A stretch of DNA of 64,000 nucleotides, from the NCBI RefSeq assembly GCF_019649055.1, contig NW_026570262.1, positions 992,001 through 1,056,000 of the forward strand, in the 5' to 3' direction. The notes below the pieces were generated by a model. That model was not told where the DNA came from. It saw only the letters and a program-made list of their open reading frames with translations, and made no database searches. A program made the position numbers and the translations under genes. Positions 38,127-52,680 of the stretch are shown here, one piece after another (position 1 is the stretch's first letter; the number at the start of each line of letters is the position of its first letter). This stretch comes from Paramacrobiotus metropolitanus (lineage: Eukaryota > Tardigrada > Eutardigrada > Parachela > Macrobiotidae).

Positions 38127-41100
38127 TCAGGAACTGATTATTCCTTCTTCTTTGATAGCCAAGCGGCGGTCATAGTTTTCACCCACTGGCGACTGTGGCT
38201 CCTCAGGATCCTCGTAAGAATTTCCATTGCCACCGGGCTGTTGTTCATCAGGCGCTGCATCGCTCATGTTATCGGGATAATCGCGATATTCATCCGATCC
38301 CAGATCATCATTGGCATCCATTCCGTCTGATCCAGCAGAACTAAACCATTTCAAAATAAAAATTATTGCTATAACCACTAATGTCAGTCGAGTATTATAT
38401 ATAAACCAGAGTAAGTACTAGCAAGCTCAAAATGTACTGGAAAATTAAAACAGTACTGCAGCCTCGTCTCTAAAATGAGATGTCTCAAGAAGTACCGGTG
38501 CACGAAAGAGAAACTCCATAAAACATCCGTAATCCTAACGGACGAGAGTTGAGTGAAAAAGATTTTTGAACTATAACTTGTTAATTATCTGTTAAACACA
38601 TGTTTAAACATATACAATGCAAAATTATGTAAGAACCAGAAACTGCAGAAAGCACAAAACATAAAATGTGCATATAAGGTCATGTTGCACTACTGTGTGC
38701 GATTAATCTGTCATTCAGAGCCACACGGGAATATTCATATTCCAGCTGACATCCCATGCATAACGTTCTGCATCGGGTATTTGTGTGGCATTGTCAAGAT
38801 GATTTCAAGGATATTTACTAATTGCTCAGTCCTTATTTGCCCAATTAGTTTAACACTGACGGTGAATGCGCCTCACCTTCCGTATCCATTTTCGCAGTTC
38901 GGATCATCAGAGCGATCGTCTGCGGTTTCCGGTTTGATAATTAGCGAATGCAGTCCATAATGATGTTGTTTCTTCAGGGGAGCGGTGCGCGTGAATGGAC
39001 CGCTAGAATAATCTTGTGGAGTGTTTTCGTCCGCTAAGCCGACACTGCGACCATTCACATAGGCATCGTTATACATCGACGCGGGAATTCCAAGGTGGGA
39101 CATTGAATAAGGCTTTGAACTGCTTACAACAACATGCCCATGTTTATCAAATAGCACTGGAAAAACATCATCATGTAATATGTTACCTCGGTATGCGCTG
39201 CGGCCGGCGTTTGAAGAATTCTTCTTCATCCACAGTCCAAACAGCGCCCTTGACATTTTCAACACGCGTAAAGCACTTGTGCAAACTGAGATTGTGGCGC
39301 ACGGCGTTCTGTACGAACAAATAAAAGCGATCAAATGACCACTGTACAGATACGTGCACAAAAACTTGAAATAATTCTAGACGAAAAAGAAATTACCAAA
39401 ACCTACTGCGTAAGTGCTTCTCAATCAAATCGACTAGAATGTGTTGCTAGTTTGCTACCATTTTCTATAGGGAAATTATTTTAAAACAAAAAAATGCTTA
39501 CCTTCCATGTAGCGGCATTTTTCCGGAAGTAGGCGAAAGTATTTTGAAACCACTGGTAGATTTCATTGAGTGTCAGCTGTTTATCCGGGCTTTCTATGAT
39601 CGCTTGTCGTATGAGCGAAGCATACGTGTAAGGCGGGCGGATGTGATTGGTTCTGTACAATTCTCGATTCCTTTCCAAATCTACAATCACATTCCGCGTG
39701 AAAAACAAACAAAAGAGAACACTAACGGAGTCGTCTTACCCGCTGCAATGGGAAGATTAGCTTTATCTGAAACACGACGGCGTATGGCTAATACCGAGGG
39801 ACTGGGAGATCGCTGGCTATTGGTGGCCATGCTGGGCGGGGACGGCTGCGCGGGAGGCGGGCGCTCACCGCGGGAGGGATGGAGTGCGGCTGCACTGACC
39901 GGAGTGGTTGCAGGGGAATGTTGGGCTTGGGAACCGTTTGTGAAATTGAAATTAAATAGGGAAGGAGGTAGTTTGGATGGTGTGGAAATGGGCGACATCT
40001 GCAACAGACAAGCCCCCGATTAAGACACGAGAAGATAATTTAAGGCTAATAACACGTTGTACACACGGTGTCCGGGTCTTCTTTAACTGGACTTTCCGTC
40101 GCACCGATCAGCGCGGCATCGCTGGGCTTCATATGCAAATGTTGCATCATGGCATCCAAACGGTCTTTCTCCTTTTGCAGCTGCTGTTCGAGCTGACTGA
40201 CAACTTGTATCTGGACGCGTGTTTGTGCAGTGCTCCGATCATCCAGTGCGTGTTCACTGTTTAAGTGCCTGAACCGAGAAATCAGCAAAGCAAAGCGGAT
40301 CGTCAGCATTTGTTGTTTTAACCTTTAAGAGCCCTGTCTTTTTAACTACCGCCGTACGCTATTAGCTATGCTAATCTAAACCACAATCCCGATTTACGAC
40401 GCACGGCACACTAAACTATACGGCACAAATTGACGCATTAACGCACTTGATAAAGGATGGTATGTTGTCCATTGGTGCTTCGCATCCAGGCCAACGACAA
40501 ACACCGTGACCGTATAAACAAGTGACGGCCGGAGATGGACTCATTTTGTCTGAGGAAGAACTGCTGCTTGAGTAGCCGCTGCTTCCCACTCGTCCTTTTA
40601 CATCGCCGCCATGAGACTCTGTTCTGCTGTTGTACGGTTGATACGGCAGGCTTCCATCTGCAACTGCATCAGACGTCTTTTGACTTTTGAGTAACAATAC
40701 TAATTCAAAGGTACTCTTTCAAAAAATTTTGTACTTAACTGCACCTCAACGTACGAGTAGTACATTAATGCTAATGCTGTACTTTATATCTGGTGACTTA
40801 CCGCCACTGCCACCCGCCAATCAATGGCAGAAAAATAAAAAGAAACGTAATAAAAATTAGAAGGAAAAACGCCTATAAGCTAGCGAAGAGGCTGTGTGCT
40901 GTCTTATACTGTTTAAGAAAAGGTAGTATCTCTACGTGTTGTACAGCGTATTTACCTGCAAGATGACCATTGGGAAACGGAAAATGAGGGGTACCGGGGA
41001 CAAAAAAGCGCGCCTGTTGCAACTGCTGCAAAAAATACTGCTGCTGTATGGCTAGTTGCTGCGCCAAATCCCGACTACTTGACGGGCTCTTATCCCCCGG

Positions 41101-43380
41101 ACCGGCATTTCCGGCGGCAGCTGCGGCAGACTGCAAGGATAATAGATCTCATTAAAACTACTCATACCGTGCGCGCGCGCGGCGCCCACATTTTGTTACT
41201 GGATAAACAATCGCAGCCCCATAACCTCGAAAAGGAACACGCCGCGCTGCGACGCCATCAACACCGTCGTCAACACGCAAACATACATTCGGTTTATTCG
41301 AACGTACAGCCAACGGCTTGTTTACCTGCTGGAGCATCAAATACTGTTGCTGCATGAGCTGTTGGAGCTGCTGGGGCGTTAACTGTGACATCATCGGGGA
41401 AGCGGTGCCGGCTCCCGACATGGCCGAATTCATTCCGGCGGCCGCCATAAAGAGCGGATTGAACTGGAAGAGACTCGCGGCCGTCGACGGATCCAGGAGT
41501 CCACTGCCATTCAACATAGAGGATGTCGCGGCGGACGTAGTGGCGCTGCTGCTACTACGCGGTTTCTGATTAAGGAAAAAACACCAGTTGTTAGTATCAA
41601 CGAATATTATGGGAGCTCATTAACTGCGTGGAAAAAAAACTCGCGTAAGCGTTTAGTAAAGAACTTCTGTTTTCGAAGCTAACCCTAAGGTTCGTTCCAT
41701 TAAGCTCTATGTCAGTAGTTTCTGATTGCCCGGCGCTTTCCCCCGGTCTGAACGTACAAGAGAGTGCGCAGTTGCCAACGAATCAATACACAAAGATGCC
41801 GCTACAAAATAAACATTTCGTGCGACTGTATGTGCGGAATATGTATTTTTGATGATATTGCTTCCACTGACGAGCAACAAGGAAAGCAAGCAAACATGGT
41901 AGACCGGGCAACTGTGTACGGTGTTTCGGTTGAGTCGGTGTGTATGGGGCCGGTCGACCAGTGTTTGACCGAAAAGCCAACAATATAACTGTAATTACAG
42001 TCGATGATCTTCCACCGTTCGATCCCATCATCGGACCATTTTTTAATAGTTTACCCGTCAGAAACCAGTACCAGTGCAGCCGCATCACATGACCGCGGCG
42101 CTTTCCTTGCTACTCAACGCAATGTTTACGTTAACAATCTCCTGTGTTGATGTGAGCAGTTTTTGTATACTGAGAGCTCGATGAAGGGGCGAAACCGCGC
42201 TTTAAGCCAGTGATCGGGCCAGCAAAAAGCGCTTTATTCACTCCTTGTTTATCGATCCCAAACCGATGGACTCATCGACAGCATATATGCTTAGCTATTA
42301 AAAATGTTGTCGCTTACATCTGAACAAAAATAAAATATCCGATTTAAATAGCGCTGTTCTAGGCGGAGATGACGCAGACATATGTGGAATGATGCCGACT
42401 GAAATCAGCCGGTCTGATGCTACCGGAACCGTGTATATAAAACCGATCAGTAGGCATTGTACAGAGTAGTGCAATAGGGTTGCCTTTTAAACTAATTGCA
42501 TGCCGCATACTAGAACACGTGCGGGACTGAAAAAAATAATTAGTAAAACCGTCTTTTCAAGACAGCGGTATTGAGCAGGTTATATCGATTTTTCCCGGCA
42601 ATTAAGCGATAGTACAGCAAATCAACGCATTGATGTCCCTAAAGGGAACAGTCAAACGTGTCAATGCGGTTACCGGTTGGGAAAAAAAACTGCTGAACGT
42701 ATTCAGTACATTGATAACATAATTTATGCCGGCGTGCTCTTTAAGCGCATGTGCTTCCTGTCTAGAGCACAATCAGAATCAGCCCCGGTCAAACTAACCG
42801 CTATCAACTAGCTGATAAGAATAACGAAAAAAAGTTATTGTTTATGCTACTTGCATAACACTGTTTCGAAGATTACCACAATTGTTAAATAGCATTATCA
42901 CTCGCAAACTCCAACTGTAAGCACATAATAACCCGCTATGCAGCTAACAACATGCAATTTATTCATTACATTGCGAATGATTACAACCATGCTACGTAAT
43001 TATACCACACATATAAGCCTAATGTTTACAATAACTTCCAAATCCTAATAAATAGATACGATATATTCGATACATCACACAGAACTACACACCGTAACTA
43101 ATGAGGTTTTCCACGAACTACCGTGTACCCAAAATCAAATACGTACCTCGCGCTCCGTATAAGTTTCCCGATCCCGTTCACGATCCCGCTCTCGATCTCT
43201 ATCATGGTGCAGCCCTCCACCGTTCAGCAAACTGGCAGCATTCTTAACCAATGTATTGACCAGCTGACTGGAAGAACTTCCCGACAAATTGACAGGAATG
43301 CTGTTAGCCAGATGACTTGAATCTGGTGTGCGGTTTACGCTATTTCGCTCGCGAATTCTTTCCGACATTGTATGCAACAT
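38127..43380 (-). CDS. FoxP: Forkhead transcription factor FoxP, 10 coding exons
   Basis: Joined exons on the minus strand: 43380-43147, 41565-41326, 41130-40956, 40657-40447, 40268-40067, 39998-39740, 39680-39502, 39308-39187, 39119-38877 and 38340-38127. They give 692 residues in one consistent frame. Order of domains: Ser/Asn-rich N terminus with a run of DR/ER dipeptides; Ala-, Met- and Gln-rich region (about 79-215); a C2H2 zinc finger ([13 protein letters not shown] ... HLNSEH, about 262-292); the FoxP leucine zipper ([20 protein letters not shown] and on), which mediates dimers; the IRRRVSDK linker; and the forkhead domain (about 454-541, with [26 protein letters not shown] and GAVWTVDE). 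The tail is acidic. An in-frame TGA directly precedes the chosen ATG; Met5 is an alternative. For exon 9 the only phase-compatible acceptor I found follows AAGCAG (intron 67 bp). FoxP proteins are nuclear, mostly repressive regulators, often neural. 5' untranslated exons probably lie upstream. Confidence 0.94.
41567..43146 (-). other. First FoxP coding intron, about 1.6 kb
   Basis: The interval runs between the donor after 43147 (GCGAG then GTACGT) and the acceptor before 41565. No coding sequence was recognised inside it. Confidence 0.6.
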
Positions 43381-46300
43381 TCAGCGCAGACAAATTTCTC
43401 TCAACACTTCTTCGGATTATAACCCGGGCATGCTGCAAACAAACAACCCTTCAGAAAGGAACGGAGTCGGCGGCTGATAATTACGAAGTCCGCTGCGCAC
43501 ATAGCTAGATACGATAAGTATATACCAGGGTAGAATTTGGTCTGTTGTTTGCCAGTAAAACCATTGCGACTATAATTCACAAAGCGAAGAAATGCAAAAT
43601 TTTGTTTGTCATCCCTTCGATTATTTGTGGGATGGGTTAATCCGATGCTGATAAATACCCGGGAATATGCCGGTGTACACTTTTACAGTGCGGCACGGAA
43701 AGCGCGGACGGGTTTGTGGTAATGAGTCGATGCGTAAGGGTTGTGGACAACAGTCAACACAAACCGAGCGCTTACATATTGATCGACATCCCTTCTGTGC
43801 ACTTTTGGGACCTCTAATCATAAAGACTACTGTTATTTACACATGTAGCTGGATGGTTGCAGCTTTCTGGCTGTGTTCCGACAAGGGACTTGTTAGATTT
43901 CCAGAAAAACTACACTGCCCGCATTGCTGAAGTAATCACCTGAACCTTAACTAAACAAAAATGCTTTCGACTCATGGTGCTTATTAGATTCCACAAGCGG
44001 GAAATATGTTACGGATACAACGCGATGGATCATCGATCCCAGACACATTTCAGAATTGTTACGCATATCCAGTACTTCGCAAGAATTTGGAAACAGACAA
44101 TAAAGTGACTTAATCATGCCAATTACAATTGGCAGACGCATCTTTATTAATAGTAGTACTGCTTATTTGAAAGAAAATAAAATTAAAATATAAAACTCGT
44201 ATGCGGAATTTCGGCTTTTTGTACGCGCTTTATGTTTCGCGCCAAATCCCATCACGGTATCACAAGTTCACAACGACTTACTCACAGGCCGGCATTTAGG
44301 GTGCTCTCGTGCTGTATTGGAAAAGCAAATACATACTGTAATTACTTTTCTTAACACATCAACGAAAATTCATCAATTTATGCAGCTAGGTTCATTACAA
44401 AAATTTACTTTACTAACCTATCGTACAGTAGCATTCAAGGCGGAAACAAAACCTAACAAAACCGGAAACTGAGAAGAATGAGCATTGGTAGAGTAAGATG
44501 CCACGTACAGTAGTCGGGCAATATTTCTAACAGACTATCAAACGGTCAACTGCGTATGTAAATCCATTGTCCAATACAGACAAAATTCACTGCGTTATGT
44601 CAAGAATAATCTGATTAAAAGTGTTACAGCATAGAAGAGCGGTAACGTAAATACAATACAATAACGTCATTAACACTAATTGCAATTCGTGCTGGGCATC
44701 GGAAACAGTGCACTGCACAACAAGAGTTGTGCGGAAACTATCTAACTCGGTGTATCTCCAGACCATACGTTAATGCATATGTATGTATTCGTCAACAAAA
44801 TTTTAAATCCAAAGGAATAGGTCCCGAATGAAGCTGGAGGCCAGAGCTGCGGTATATAAAGTAATAATCGATGCCTAGCACTTTTCCCTCTCTGCTCAGA
44901 AAATCATTTCTCGTCCGTCCATCTCATATCGCTCATGGAAACGAGTAAACACGCCACAACCAATATTTTCACTCAAAACAATTACGGCCTGAGTTTGCAG
45001 TGCATATGATATGGCATGGCGTTCCCATTTGAAAATCAACTAAAATCTCCTCCTTGAACTATTTACATTGCTTATCCAACTATGCTGGCTCTAGGGCACA
45101 ACAGTCTTTATAAATAACAAGGCATGGCAGGTAAACATGCATGCAGTAATTCAGTTCAGTTCCTGTTATTATTAATAAGCAACTTACTCACTGCATGCTG
45201 CGATATACACAAGTCACACAACAGTAAATGCGACCTGGAGCCGATCTCAGCCGACTATTCCGAAGCCCACGGTACGAAACTTTAGTAAACTCGTACTTAT
45301 TAAACAAGAGTGTGTACGCTATTGTCATTTGGTTCGGACGTTTCACCAAAGAAATCATGCATATTAAGCAGGTTCCATGGGCTCAGAGGGTCACTACTAT
45401 AAAAATACTGTATTATAAGGTTCAAATTTCAAAATTCAGACATAGTCCCATATATACTCACCTAATTAAATCAGAGATGAGTTATGCAAAATCATGTATC
45501 ACTTTCGAACGGTAAAAGTAAACAAACGCTGGTAGGAATAATTGCCAAATGCCATTGTAGCATCTTCTTCTAACAGTAAAACATCAACGATAACTTCATG
45601 TTCTTACCGTATTAAAATGTGGCCTTCTTTTCCCGTGTCAAAGTGTACGATAAAAAAGCTCAAACTGTTTTGTCTACTTTTAAGAAAACCGGGATGCGCA
45701 AAAATTGTGGGAAATGAAAAGTATGGCTACACATAAGGCTAAGCAAATATTTAATAACACTTTACTTTTTCTTTACGCTTTCCAAAAACCGCCCATAACC
45801 ATATGTTTGCTGCGTTACTGCCCATCAGTGCCCATCGGCCATTGGTCACTTCACCATCGATACTGGCAATAACAATAATGCACACTGATTTACTCGGCTG
45901 CACTATCAAAACTGGAAACTGTGTTAGTACCATCAAAACACACCGTTAAAATTTCGCGGCATGTGTACGAACTTTCCAAGAAGGCAGAGAGGTGGACGAC
46001 GATAGTTTTTAAACTCTTTCGTACGCCTGCTTAGTATAACATGCATGATGCTGACCCCAGACCAAGAAAAACACCATAACAAACATACAGCCGGACCAAG
46101 AGAGGCAATACACATAAAATTCTGTATCAGTAACAAAATATGTTATATGGTCGATCGGTCAACTTAGACTGACCGCACCCCTCTCCGGCGGATTTGAGAC
46201 TGGCCAGCTAAAGGCCAAACTTGATAACGATGTTGTGTACAACTTCTTTGCTAGTGGAGAAATCAAAATAACAAGCTAAAGTACAAGCGTGCCAGGAAAC

Positions 46301-47917
46301 AGCATGTTGTTGTCCAGCCGGTTTCAAATGGAAACTGTCATGTGTAAACAGCACATCCGTTCACAGATGCCATGCAGTCTTCCATTCGCTCACACATTCA
46401 GCAGCCCTGGCGTCGATAGAGCGCTGGATTCTGCATTCTGCAATCTCCACCGGCAATAATGTTGCGTGCTACACGGTGTACACGCTGTACAGCACGTATA
46501 CAAACAACACCCTAGATCTCTACGCATTTCAATTTAAAATTCACCATCCAGTTTTGCTCTGCATAAAAAAACACTATCGTTTCTAGGTAGATTATATGCT
46601 TATTCATTACCAGATTTAAAAAACAAAACAAAATAAAATGAAACGAAATCTAAAAACCATTGACGCATATTGTGTGTACATCAACCGACTACGTGTGATT
46701 TCTATCGATTTGCGGTGGTGTCGTGAAACTAGAATTCAAGCCACCTTACGAATTACGAATTTTTTAGTAAAATAAAATTCTGAAGCATTTAATTTGCGAG
46801 GAATGTGTTTGTAAGGATTTGACTGAAAACAGCACCTAACTCTGATAACTCCATAAACTAATTACTTTTCTACCCTTAATAACTTGGCAACCCTTGGCAA
46901 TACATTACTTTTATCTTTTGCTGAATAAACCTCATCTGCGATCGAATCGTCCAGAAATGCCGTAACAACATTATGAGGATTGGGCGGCGTACATACATAG
47001 TTACAAACGCTTTGACAAGCGCATTCTATCAACAAAACCTGTAGAGTAAAGTTGTAAATGCCTGTTTTTGACCAGACTGTGATTCGGCATGGCCAGTTTA
47101 CAGTCTCCTGCGCCGATATTAGCCATATATTTATCGAAGTGCGGATACGTATGCTGCCTTGACCTACAACTTGTCAAGCATTTCGAAACTCGCTTGAAGC
47201 ATCTAGAACTTCGATCGCAAAATCATATCAACATCAGCAAAACCACGGCTATTTCTCTCATAATCAACCGGACGTTGGCTTGCGAGCCAGCATACATGCA
47301 CATCACAGCCGCAATGGTGCCGAGCAAAAGCAAACAACTTGATAACTCACCAAAACAGCATCGCCGGTATCGGGCACTTATATATAATCACAAGAATGAC
47401 CCCTCGGTTTCTATATACATAATCCAATACATATATAAAATGGCCGAAACAATTCTGAATTATGCACGGTACTCTTCAGTCTTCACCAAACAATATACAC
47501 CAAAAACGATATGTTGAAGTAAAATATCCACGAACAACAATTTGGCCACATGACCAACTGATTAATTAACCTGTTCTAGCTAATAAACAATGTAACAAGC
47601 AAACAAACATGCTTCAGTGTCGTTATGTGATCGCAAGTTCGCAGACTGCAGTGGCGGCTCAAAGTCTTAGTTTGCCGGTGAAAAGAGCTGCGATGTGCCA
47701 AATAGTTAGCATTTTACAAAACATAAACATGGGCAACACAATAAACATATTACCGCCTTGTTGTTGTTTGAGGTTCAAGAGCGCTTGAATGTGGTTGGGT
47801 CGTTCGCAATGATTAGAAGCAAGACGACGACTGGAATTCGTCCAACATAAAAACCAAACTACCAACTAATCATAATCTATACACCTACAAAACCCGCCGG
47901 CGTTTGTGTATGTTGTC

Positions 47918-47940
47918 ATATATATATTTATATATATACT
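47918..47940. repeat. AT microsatellite
   Basis: A run of TA dinucleotides interrupted once. Nothing suggests function. Confidence 0.8.
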
Positions 47941-50900
47941 GTGAAATCTTGTCCCAGTATCGTTTCGGCTTCTTTAGTAAACGCCACAATAATTTCTGCT
48001 TATTGAAAATGTCGTCTCCCTTCAAGTGGCGGTGACGACTTTCAGCATCTTAAAATACAGACACCCGTAAAATTCATTATATTTCCCTAGAGTGAGGAGC
48101 ACGAAGTGCTGCCATGGCTTGCAAAATGTGTTACCATCAGCGCTTCTTATCCCAGCGAATTTGTCAACAATAACAAATACTGCATATTAAGCGCTTTTTT
48201 CTGCACTTAGAAACGCTGGACTGTCTTAAGTAAGCATAAAGCAAAATGCTTTATTAGCTTGACGACTTGAAAAACATTAGAACCAAATTTACAAGTTACT
48301 CAAAGACATTATTAATCTTTCACTTCTGAATGTTCACTTAAAAATCTTATAGTATAATACCGTTCAGAAGGACGTTATTATCTTACTTATGTTCGTCTAA
48401 TAAGTACTGTGACGTACTAATACTCGTTTTGCTTGTTAGTTAAATTCGCTTAGAAACCGACTCATCAATTCGAATTGTACTACTGTGTTTACGATAAATG
48501 AACTAAGGAGAAACCTGTCTTCGTTTTTTGTTGGTTTCAGTGCGCTTTCCTCTGTGTTGCTCGGCCTTCCCGCCTTTACTACAAAAGGATCCGCGAGCCG
48601 CATACAGTTAAAGACTCACAGCAACAGTACTGCGGCACTAAGTACTCGTACCGTATCTACTCTAGATGTTAGAAGTTAGAACAAAATTGAAAATCTCAAG
48701 TACTACTGATCTTATAACTCGTATGATACTGGCCTGTTCACTAGGCTTCGTTTAAATAAATTAATACAATAACGTCTAATTGCAAAACATCAGCATCTGT
48801 TTGCATTTATTACCAAAACGTTGTATTCGGTAATAATTTTATACTAACAACAAATCTACAGAATCTGTCAACAATTCCATGTTCACTCTCTTCTGGTTAT
48901 CGAGAGACATAACCTTCAAAGCACGCAATCAACTCTTCAAGAAAACAGTTAAAAAAATTTCACATAAACTAAGCTTTTGGTTATTTTAGTGCTTCCTTAG
49001 CGCTTTTAGTGCTTTTCAAAGTAAAAAAAGTGACACGGTTGCTACGTTGTAAAAATTTAAGCAAGTATGAAAAACAACCAAAACTGCGGCATGAAGCATG
49101 GTGAATAATGAAACAAAACTTTGCCAAACTGATGGAATTATGGATACTTGTATAGAATGTTCGTACATGAGCATCCGGTACGTCCATTCGTAACAAAATA
49201 TATTTATTTTTTACTGCATCAAATCAGATGAATACACCCATACGTCGAGCTTTCGGCATGCAAGTATAAGTCTAATCAGAAATAGTGCAATTACGAGTAA
49301 CGTTTACAGTCGGCTAGCGTAAACAACCCGGCTTCCAGGCTCCAGCGGCATGCTCCCACCAAATAATACTGAATCGAACACCGAACGCAGTCAGTGCCTC
49401 GTGGCAGAATGCGGAAAGCGAAATTAAATCGTACACAACCATACACAACAACAACCATTTGCCGGGTGCCAAGCACGTTCACGCAGACAAACAATATTGG
49501 CATAATTCGTGCAATTACTGCGCATCACGCTGATAACGACTCATAAAGCTCCGTTTGCGAATACTAGACTGAAATACAACCTTACCGGTAAATGCTTTTC
49601 CGCGGCGTACACATGGGCCTCGCTGCCTAGGTTTTGTGCTTCCTGACTGTGGAAAGAGCTACCGCTTCCTAGTGACTTTTGGCAATCATCCAGTTATTTG
49701 GAAAATACCTGCAAAAACATTGCATAATTTTCCTAAGAGTGTGTACTACGCACATGCGAAGGAGAAAGATTTCATGATACCGGAAAGTCAGAGTCGTCAA
49801 TACAACTGACGAGCAACTTGCTATCGTGACCGGTTTAAATCAGAAAATTTGTTTTGCAGCTTATTTTTGTGTTTCTCGGGCTGTACGTATCGATTGAGCC
49901 AGGCTGTTGTGTAGCCACAGCCGTCGCCGAATATAAGTCATGCACATCTGTCTGTTTCAAACTTGCACAGAGCGAAATACAAATACACAACTCTCCTGCA
50001 GGCCCTTTCTGTTCCCTTTCTAAAATTGCGAAGGAAACAAACTGATCGATAAGCAATCATTTACTACCATCCAATCAAATTCTTCCACAAATCTAAACAC
50101 AAACATGTACACACACCAGCATTTGAACATGCACAGCACGTCTGGCTATGCAAAATTCATCGACCAAATCCTAGCCAGCCATATCCTGTCCTGTTTGTCC
50201 AATGCAACAACTCGACAAACATGCACGATATATTGTGCACACGGTCATATCCAAGAGCGCCGCGGCATCATTTCGCTCCAACCCATATGGTTTAGTTGCT
50301 TTGTAAACACCAGCTAGCTATGGCATCGAAGAAGACTGTAGCTGGACAATCAATAGGAATATTGCACATTTCTTCGTACGGTATAAGAGCAAGCAACGTC
50401 ACAACTGATTCTGATTTTCAATAACTACTGCAGTTGTGTACAACACACCGGAAGCAGCCTTTTTTAGCTCTACAATGTCATAGGTCACTTCATCCAAAAC
50501 ACTATCGCCTTTCAGATCTAAGACTATCTGGCATTATTTTGTTATCTTAAAACACAATAAAAATGCATGGGTAAAAGGATACTGCGGTGTGCATCATATT
50601 TGGATATAAACAGGCACCACAATTTGTAATTTGTACGTTAGATACACGAGAATATCAATTCTGCAGATTTCGAGTTTTTGGCAAACATTCTCCGCGCGCA
50701 CTGATATTAAGGTCACGCATGCACGATGCCATGTATTATCATATTATTATAGAGTTTTGATGCTTACTCGAGAAAACAGAAAATACAGAAAACGAAACTT
50801 TAGCGCTGGCTTATGCTATGACTAAAATTGTCTAGACCAGGACAAACTTTTCAGAGAAACCTTTTAAAAGATGAACTTCCCAAAACGGCCTGGGAGATGC

Positions 50901-51201
50901 AGTGGATAGAATTAATTGCAGTAATTAAATTTTTGTCAAAATTCTGCTGCATTACTAGTGCCGAAACATCTGCAATTTTCAAAAAGATCTTTGAAGAGAC
51001 AACAAAGACAAACAAACGAGTACTAACATGGTAAGGTACTTTGCCGTTGACTTCATATGATAGTTGATACTTGATAGTTGATACTAACCATTATTAACAC
51101 GTTTTTGAACATGAGCATCAATAAATAAGAAAAATGAAAGGGCAAAAGCAGATAGCACTTCATAAAAGCTGATGTGAACCGAACTTCCGATTGCCCATAT
51201 A

Positions 51202-51273
51202 GTCCACACTACATTCGGGAAGTACGGAAAACATTGGGAAGTATTACTCCACACTACATTGGGAAGTATGGAA
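51202..51273. repeat. Imperfect 45-bp tandem repeat
   Basis: Two copies of a unit beginning TCCACACTACATT and containing GGGAAGTA are spaced about 45 bp apart, differing by a few substitutions and one indel. Confidence 0.65.
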
Positions 51274-52522
51274 GAAGCATGCCATACATCTTTAAAATTA
51301 ACAACTGTGCTTTGAAGTCTAAACTTCGAAAAAAAGGTTTTTGAGGTCTGTCGAAACAAGCAAAAATGAAATTATTGTGATTACAAATAATGTCCCACAT
51401 TTCTAGTTACGTCCACAGATATGCGCCTACAAAAGTTTTTTAATACCATACTGTTACCCCAAAATGTTTTTCAAAAAGCAGCAGTCAGTGAATTTACTCA
51501 CGTTTGGTCTGAGAGTTTCGTCGACGAAAGAAAAATTTGAAGTCGTTTACATACGGGTAAACGGGGTAATATGCTCCGTTTTCAGAAAATTTCAAGGAAT
51601 TAATTTATTTCGTTGCCTCAAACATGCATTAATTTCTACAGTCATATTTGTTGGAAGCAGTCTTGTTTTACATAGATAAGAAGAACGTAGATGGATAAAA
51701 AGCATGGGGAAACCGATTGTTTATGGTCTGGCTTTCAAAAGCAGCATCATCAACAGGAAAATTGGCCGTAAAACAAATTACAAATATCTCTTACAATTAG
51801 TGAACAAATAACACAAACAGAAAGCCATCCTCGATAACCTTATCTTGCATATTGTTACACATATTATATAGTGTACCAACCAGGGTCCGACGCGTCTATC
51901 CTTACGCAATACGCAACAATTGTGTCTTTGCAGTTAATACCTACTCGAACGGCTAGTGTGACCTTTGATATTACTGTACATGCCTCGACAGAATATAAAA
52001 AAATTACAAAACTTAAGTTTCAGCCAGATTAAATCAGGCAAAGTTAGTGTACGAGGAAAACTGTCAATAAGAAGCAACAAAAATTACCTGTTTACCTTAT
52101 ATGGTTTCTACTTTCAGCAGTTGACTATCGTCGAGGGTGAAAATTACCGGCTACGGTAGTTACATACGTACTAGGGTTGTAATTCTGAAACCCTAGCGGG
52201 GCGTCCCCCGTGGGGACTGTTCCGAAGGACGGGTTTTATTACATAATAACTGCAAAAAACTTCTGTTGTGGAGTTGTTTACTGGGAAGATTGCCTGAGTG
52301 CAAGCTGGACGGCTATTTTAGCGAAATAGTCTGCGGCAAGTGCAACCACCTCGCGTACGCGCATACGTGTATTAGTCTCGACTTTGGGTACCTGATTCCG
52401 AATTTCCGACTGCCACTATCTCCAAAATTTGCAGCATCAGTTTTTCGTTGTCACTTTAACGAACCCTCCCAGTTAATGTTTCAGAATAGAGAATAAAATT
52501 TAGAATTTTTTGATATTTTGAA

Positions 52523-52680
52523 AGTAGGTTTTTATGGAGAACCAAGAAAGTTATGCTTGTTTTGGTTTCTCGTAGACTTAGCATAGGTCCGTCCGATGGA
52601 GGCGTTGCTTGCACCCTATGCTATGTCTACGAGAAACCAAAACAAGCATAACTTTCTTGGTTCCCCACAAAAAAATACTT
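52523..52680. repeat. Long foldback (inverted repeat), about 66-bp arms
   Basis: The inner 52 bp of each arm (52537-52588 and 52615-52666) pair with two mismatches around a loop of about 26 nt. Pairing continues outward with mismatches to about 52523 and 52680. There is no ORF. It could be a small foldback or MITE-like DNA element, or a locus giving hairpin RNA. No clear target-site duplication is visible. Confidence 0.85.

Noticed and set aside
39120-39165. The acceptor TTTTTCCAG near 39163 for FoxP exon 9
   Set aside because: It gives the wrong phase and an immediate stop after the forkhead exon. The acceptor at 39120 keeps the frame.
40804-40808. A 5-nt FoxP microexon (TGGCG) between an AG and a GTAAGT
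   Set aside because: The neighbouring exons already join in phase 1 with good splice sites, so the microexon is not needed.
47089-47517. A 142-codon plus-strand ORF as a gene
   Set aside because: No domain, signal peptide or splice context supports it. Its composition looks random for AT-rich DNA.
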